A DNA stretch of 64,000 nucleotides from assembly GCA_018136815.1 (NCBI GenBank), contig CM030944.1, forward strand, positions 1,054,456 to 1,118,455, given 5' to 3'. This document shows positions 63,498 to 64,000 of this stretch, piece by piece. Numbering within the stretch: position 1 is the stretch's first letter; every line of letters begins with the position of its first letter. The stretch is from Isochrysis galbana. Taxonomy: Eukaryota; Haptophyta; Isochrysidales; Isochrysidaceae. The notes under the pieces are model-generated. The model did not search any database. It was not told the origin of the DNA and saw only the letters and a program-made list of their open reading frames with translations. Both the position numbers and the translations under genes were made by a program.

Positions 63498-63505
63498 TAT
63501 AAATA
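63498..63505 (+). promoter_or_regulatory. TATA box of the lysyl-tRNA synthetase gene
   Basis: TATAAATA lies about 210 bases before the ATG of the synthetase in CT-rich DNA. It is a perfect TATA-type match in a region otherwise almost free of A/T words. The distance leaves room for a C-rich 5' UTR. Confidence 0.5.
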
Positions 63506-63714
63506 GCCCAGAGAGAGATTCCCCCCCCCCCCCCCTTTCCCCCGCGGCCCACTCGCCCCCCGCCGGAGCGGCGGAGCACAGCCAAGAGAGAAGGAGAATG
63601 CGAGATAAAAAAAGCACTGAGAGCTCTCCCTTCCCCCCTCCCCCCCCCCTCCCCCTTTTTTCTCTCCCCCCCCCCCTCTTCCCCCCCTTTGTGCACGTGG
63701 GAGTCGGAAGCGCG

Positions 63715-64000
63715 ATGGCGGACGAGGCGGCGCCCAACCCAGAGGAGGGCCAGGGCCTCTCCAAGAACGAGATGAAGCGGCGGGCGAAGCAGGAGGCGCT
63801 GGCGAAGCAGCGGGCCGAGAAGGCCGCCGCGAAGGCCGCCGCAGACGCCGCCAAGCCCTCCAAGCCCAAGGCGGCTGCAGCGGAGGAGGAGGAGGAGGAG
63901 CTCGATCCCACAAAGTACTTTGAGAACCGGCTGGCGTTCGTCAACGGCGTCAAGGCGGCTGGAGGCAACGCCTATCCGCACAAGTTCCACACGAGCTGCC
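63715..64000 (+). CDS. KARS: Lysine--tRNA ligase, class II cytosolic type (N-terminal part, cut by window end)
   Basis: Charges tRNA-Lys with lysine in the cytosol. The visible 95 residues start MADEAAPNPEEGQGLSKNEM. A lysine/alanine-rich helix (KRRAKQEALAKQRAEKAAAK), the tRNA-binding extension of eukaryotic LysRS, comes next. Then come an acidic run (EEEEEE) and the family signature DPTKYFENRLAFVNGVKAAG with NAYPHKFHTS, which opens the anticodon-binding OB-fold domain. The catalytic domain lies beyond the window. No intron is seen in this part. Confidence 0.92.
   Translation, partial: MADEAAPNPEEGQGLSKNEMKRRAKQEALAKQRAEKAAAKAAADAAKPSKPKAAAAEEEEEELDPTKYFENRLAFVNGVKAAGGNAYPHKFHTSC

Larger units (their letters stand above)
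62443..63714. other. Divergent low-complexity region between the GPCR-like gene and lysyl-tRNA synthetase
   Basis: GA- and CT-rich blocks (62,595-62,660, 62,700-62,900, 63,275-63,420) are separated by ordinary sequence without a recognisable gene. Long frames consist of SLSLS or RERER repeats and are rejected. Promoters of both diverging genes must lie here. Confidence 0.5.

Noticed and set aside
63223-63990. 255-residue minus-strand frame at the right end
   Set aside because: It is antisense to the lysyl-tRNA synthetase start and the CT microsatellite; the plus-strand frame has a clear family match.
1-64000. CRISPR arrays, tRNA and rRNA genes
   Set aside because: No regularly spaced repeats with unique spacers were seen, and no cloverleaf with conserved tRNA boxes or rRNA core sequence was recognised. 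Covariance-model searches (tRNAscan-SE, Infernal) would be needed to exclude small RNAs.

Overview
The window is nuclear DNA of a photosynthetic eukaryote. It carries psbO, encoding a thylakoid lumen protein behind a long targeting presequence, together with typical eukaryotic genes (SmE, RNase P subunit POP4/Rpp29, cytosolic lysyl-tRNA synthetase, SAGA subunit SGF29). The genes hold short spliceosomal introns, several apparently with GC donors, and the base composition is GC-rich with long G, C, GA and CT runs. This fits a secondary red-plastid alga, most likely a haptophyte, but the sequence alone does not prove the lineage.

Layout. 1-900: LTR fragment and a short retroposon tail. 1.6-2.9 kb: psbO (+). 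3.6-4.6 kb: a retroposon, just past the 3' end of a short-chain dehydrogenase (-, 4.6-5.8 kb) whose start is preceded by a small membrane-peptide ORF. 7.7-12.3 kb: a very long Ala/Glu-rich repeat protein (+). 13.6-14.2 kb: POP4 (+). 15.0-16.3 kb: methyltransferase-like remnant and a retroposon. 16.5-18.4 kb: a kinase with EF-hands at its N-terminus (-). 19.4-20.6 kb: a GA microsatellite. 20.9-22.4 kb: a Mutator-like transposase (+) beside an antisense cytochrome b561 fragment. 23.9-25.3 kb: an unrecognised coiled-coil gene (-). 26.8-27.3 kb: tandem repeats. 27.6-40.9 kb: an apparently whole, young chromovirus-type Gypsy LTR element (-) carrying a cytosine-methyltransferase-like domain. 41.2-42.1 kb: a gag-like fragment. 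42.4-44.8 kb: glycine C-acetyltransferase (+, eight exons). 45.2-47.5 kb: a T-tailed retroposon with a second copy nested inside it. 48.7-51.2 kb: an ING-SGF29 fusion gene (-). 52.2-52.5 kb: SmE (+). 52.7-53.7 kb: repeat fragments. 54.7-62.4 kb: a large minus-strand locus that reads as a class C GPCR-like 7TM domain, coiled coil, PH domain and inositol polyphosphate 5-phosphatase. 63.7 kb to the end: lysyl-tRNA synthetase (+, partial).

The main points of interest are: (1) the methyltransferase-carrying LTR retrotransposon, with a related remnant 20 kb away; (2) the probable GPCR/5-phosphatase 'bigram', joining a receptor-like membrane domain to a phosphoinositide effector; (3) a chromatin reader in which an ING-type N-terminus is joined to the SGF29 tandem Tudor instead of a PHD finger; and (4) an unnamed T-tailed retroposon family with exact target-site duplications. 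Exon boundaries were read by eye from splice signals, reading phase and family motifs. They agree in phase across each gene, but no transcript data were available.
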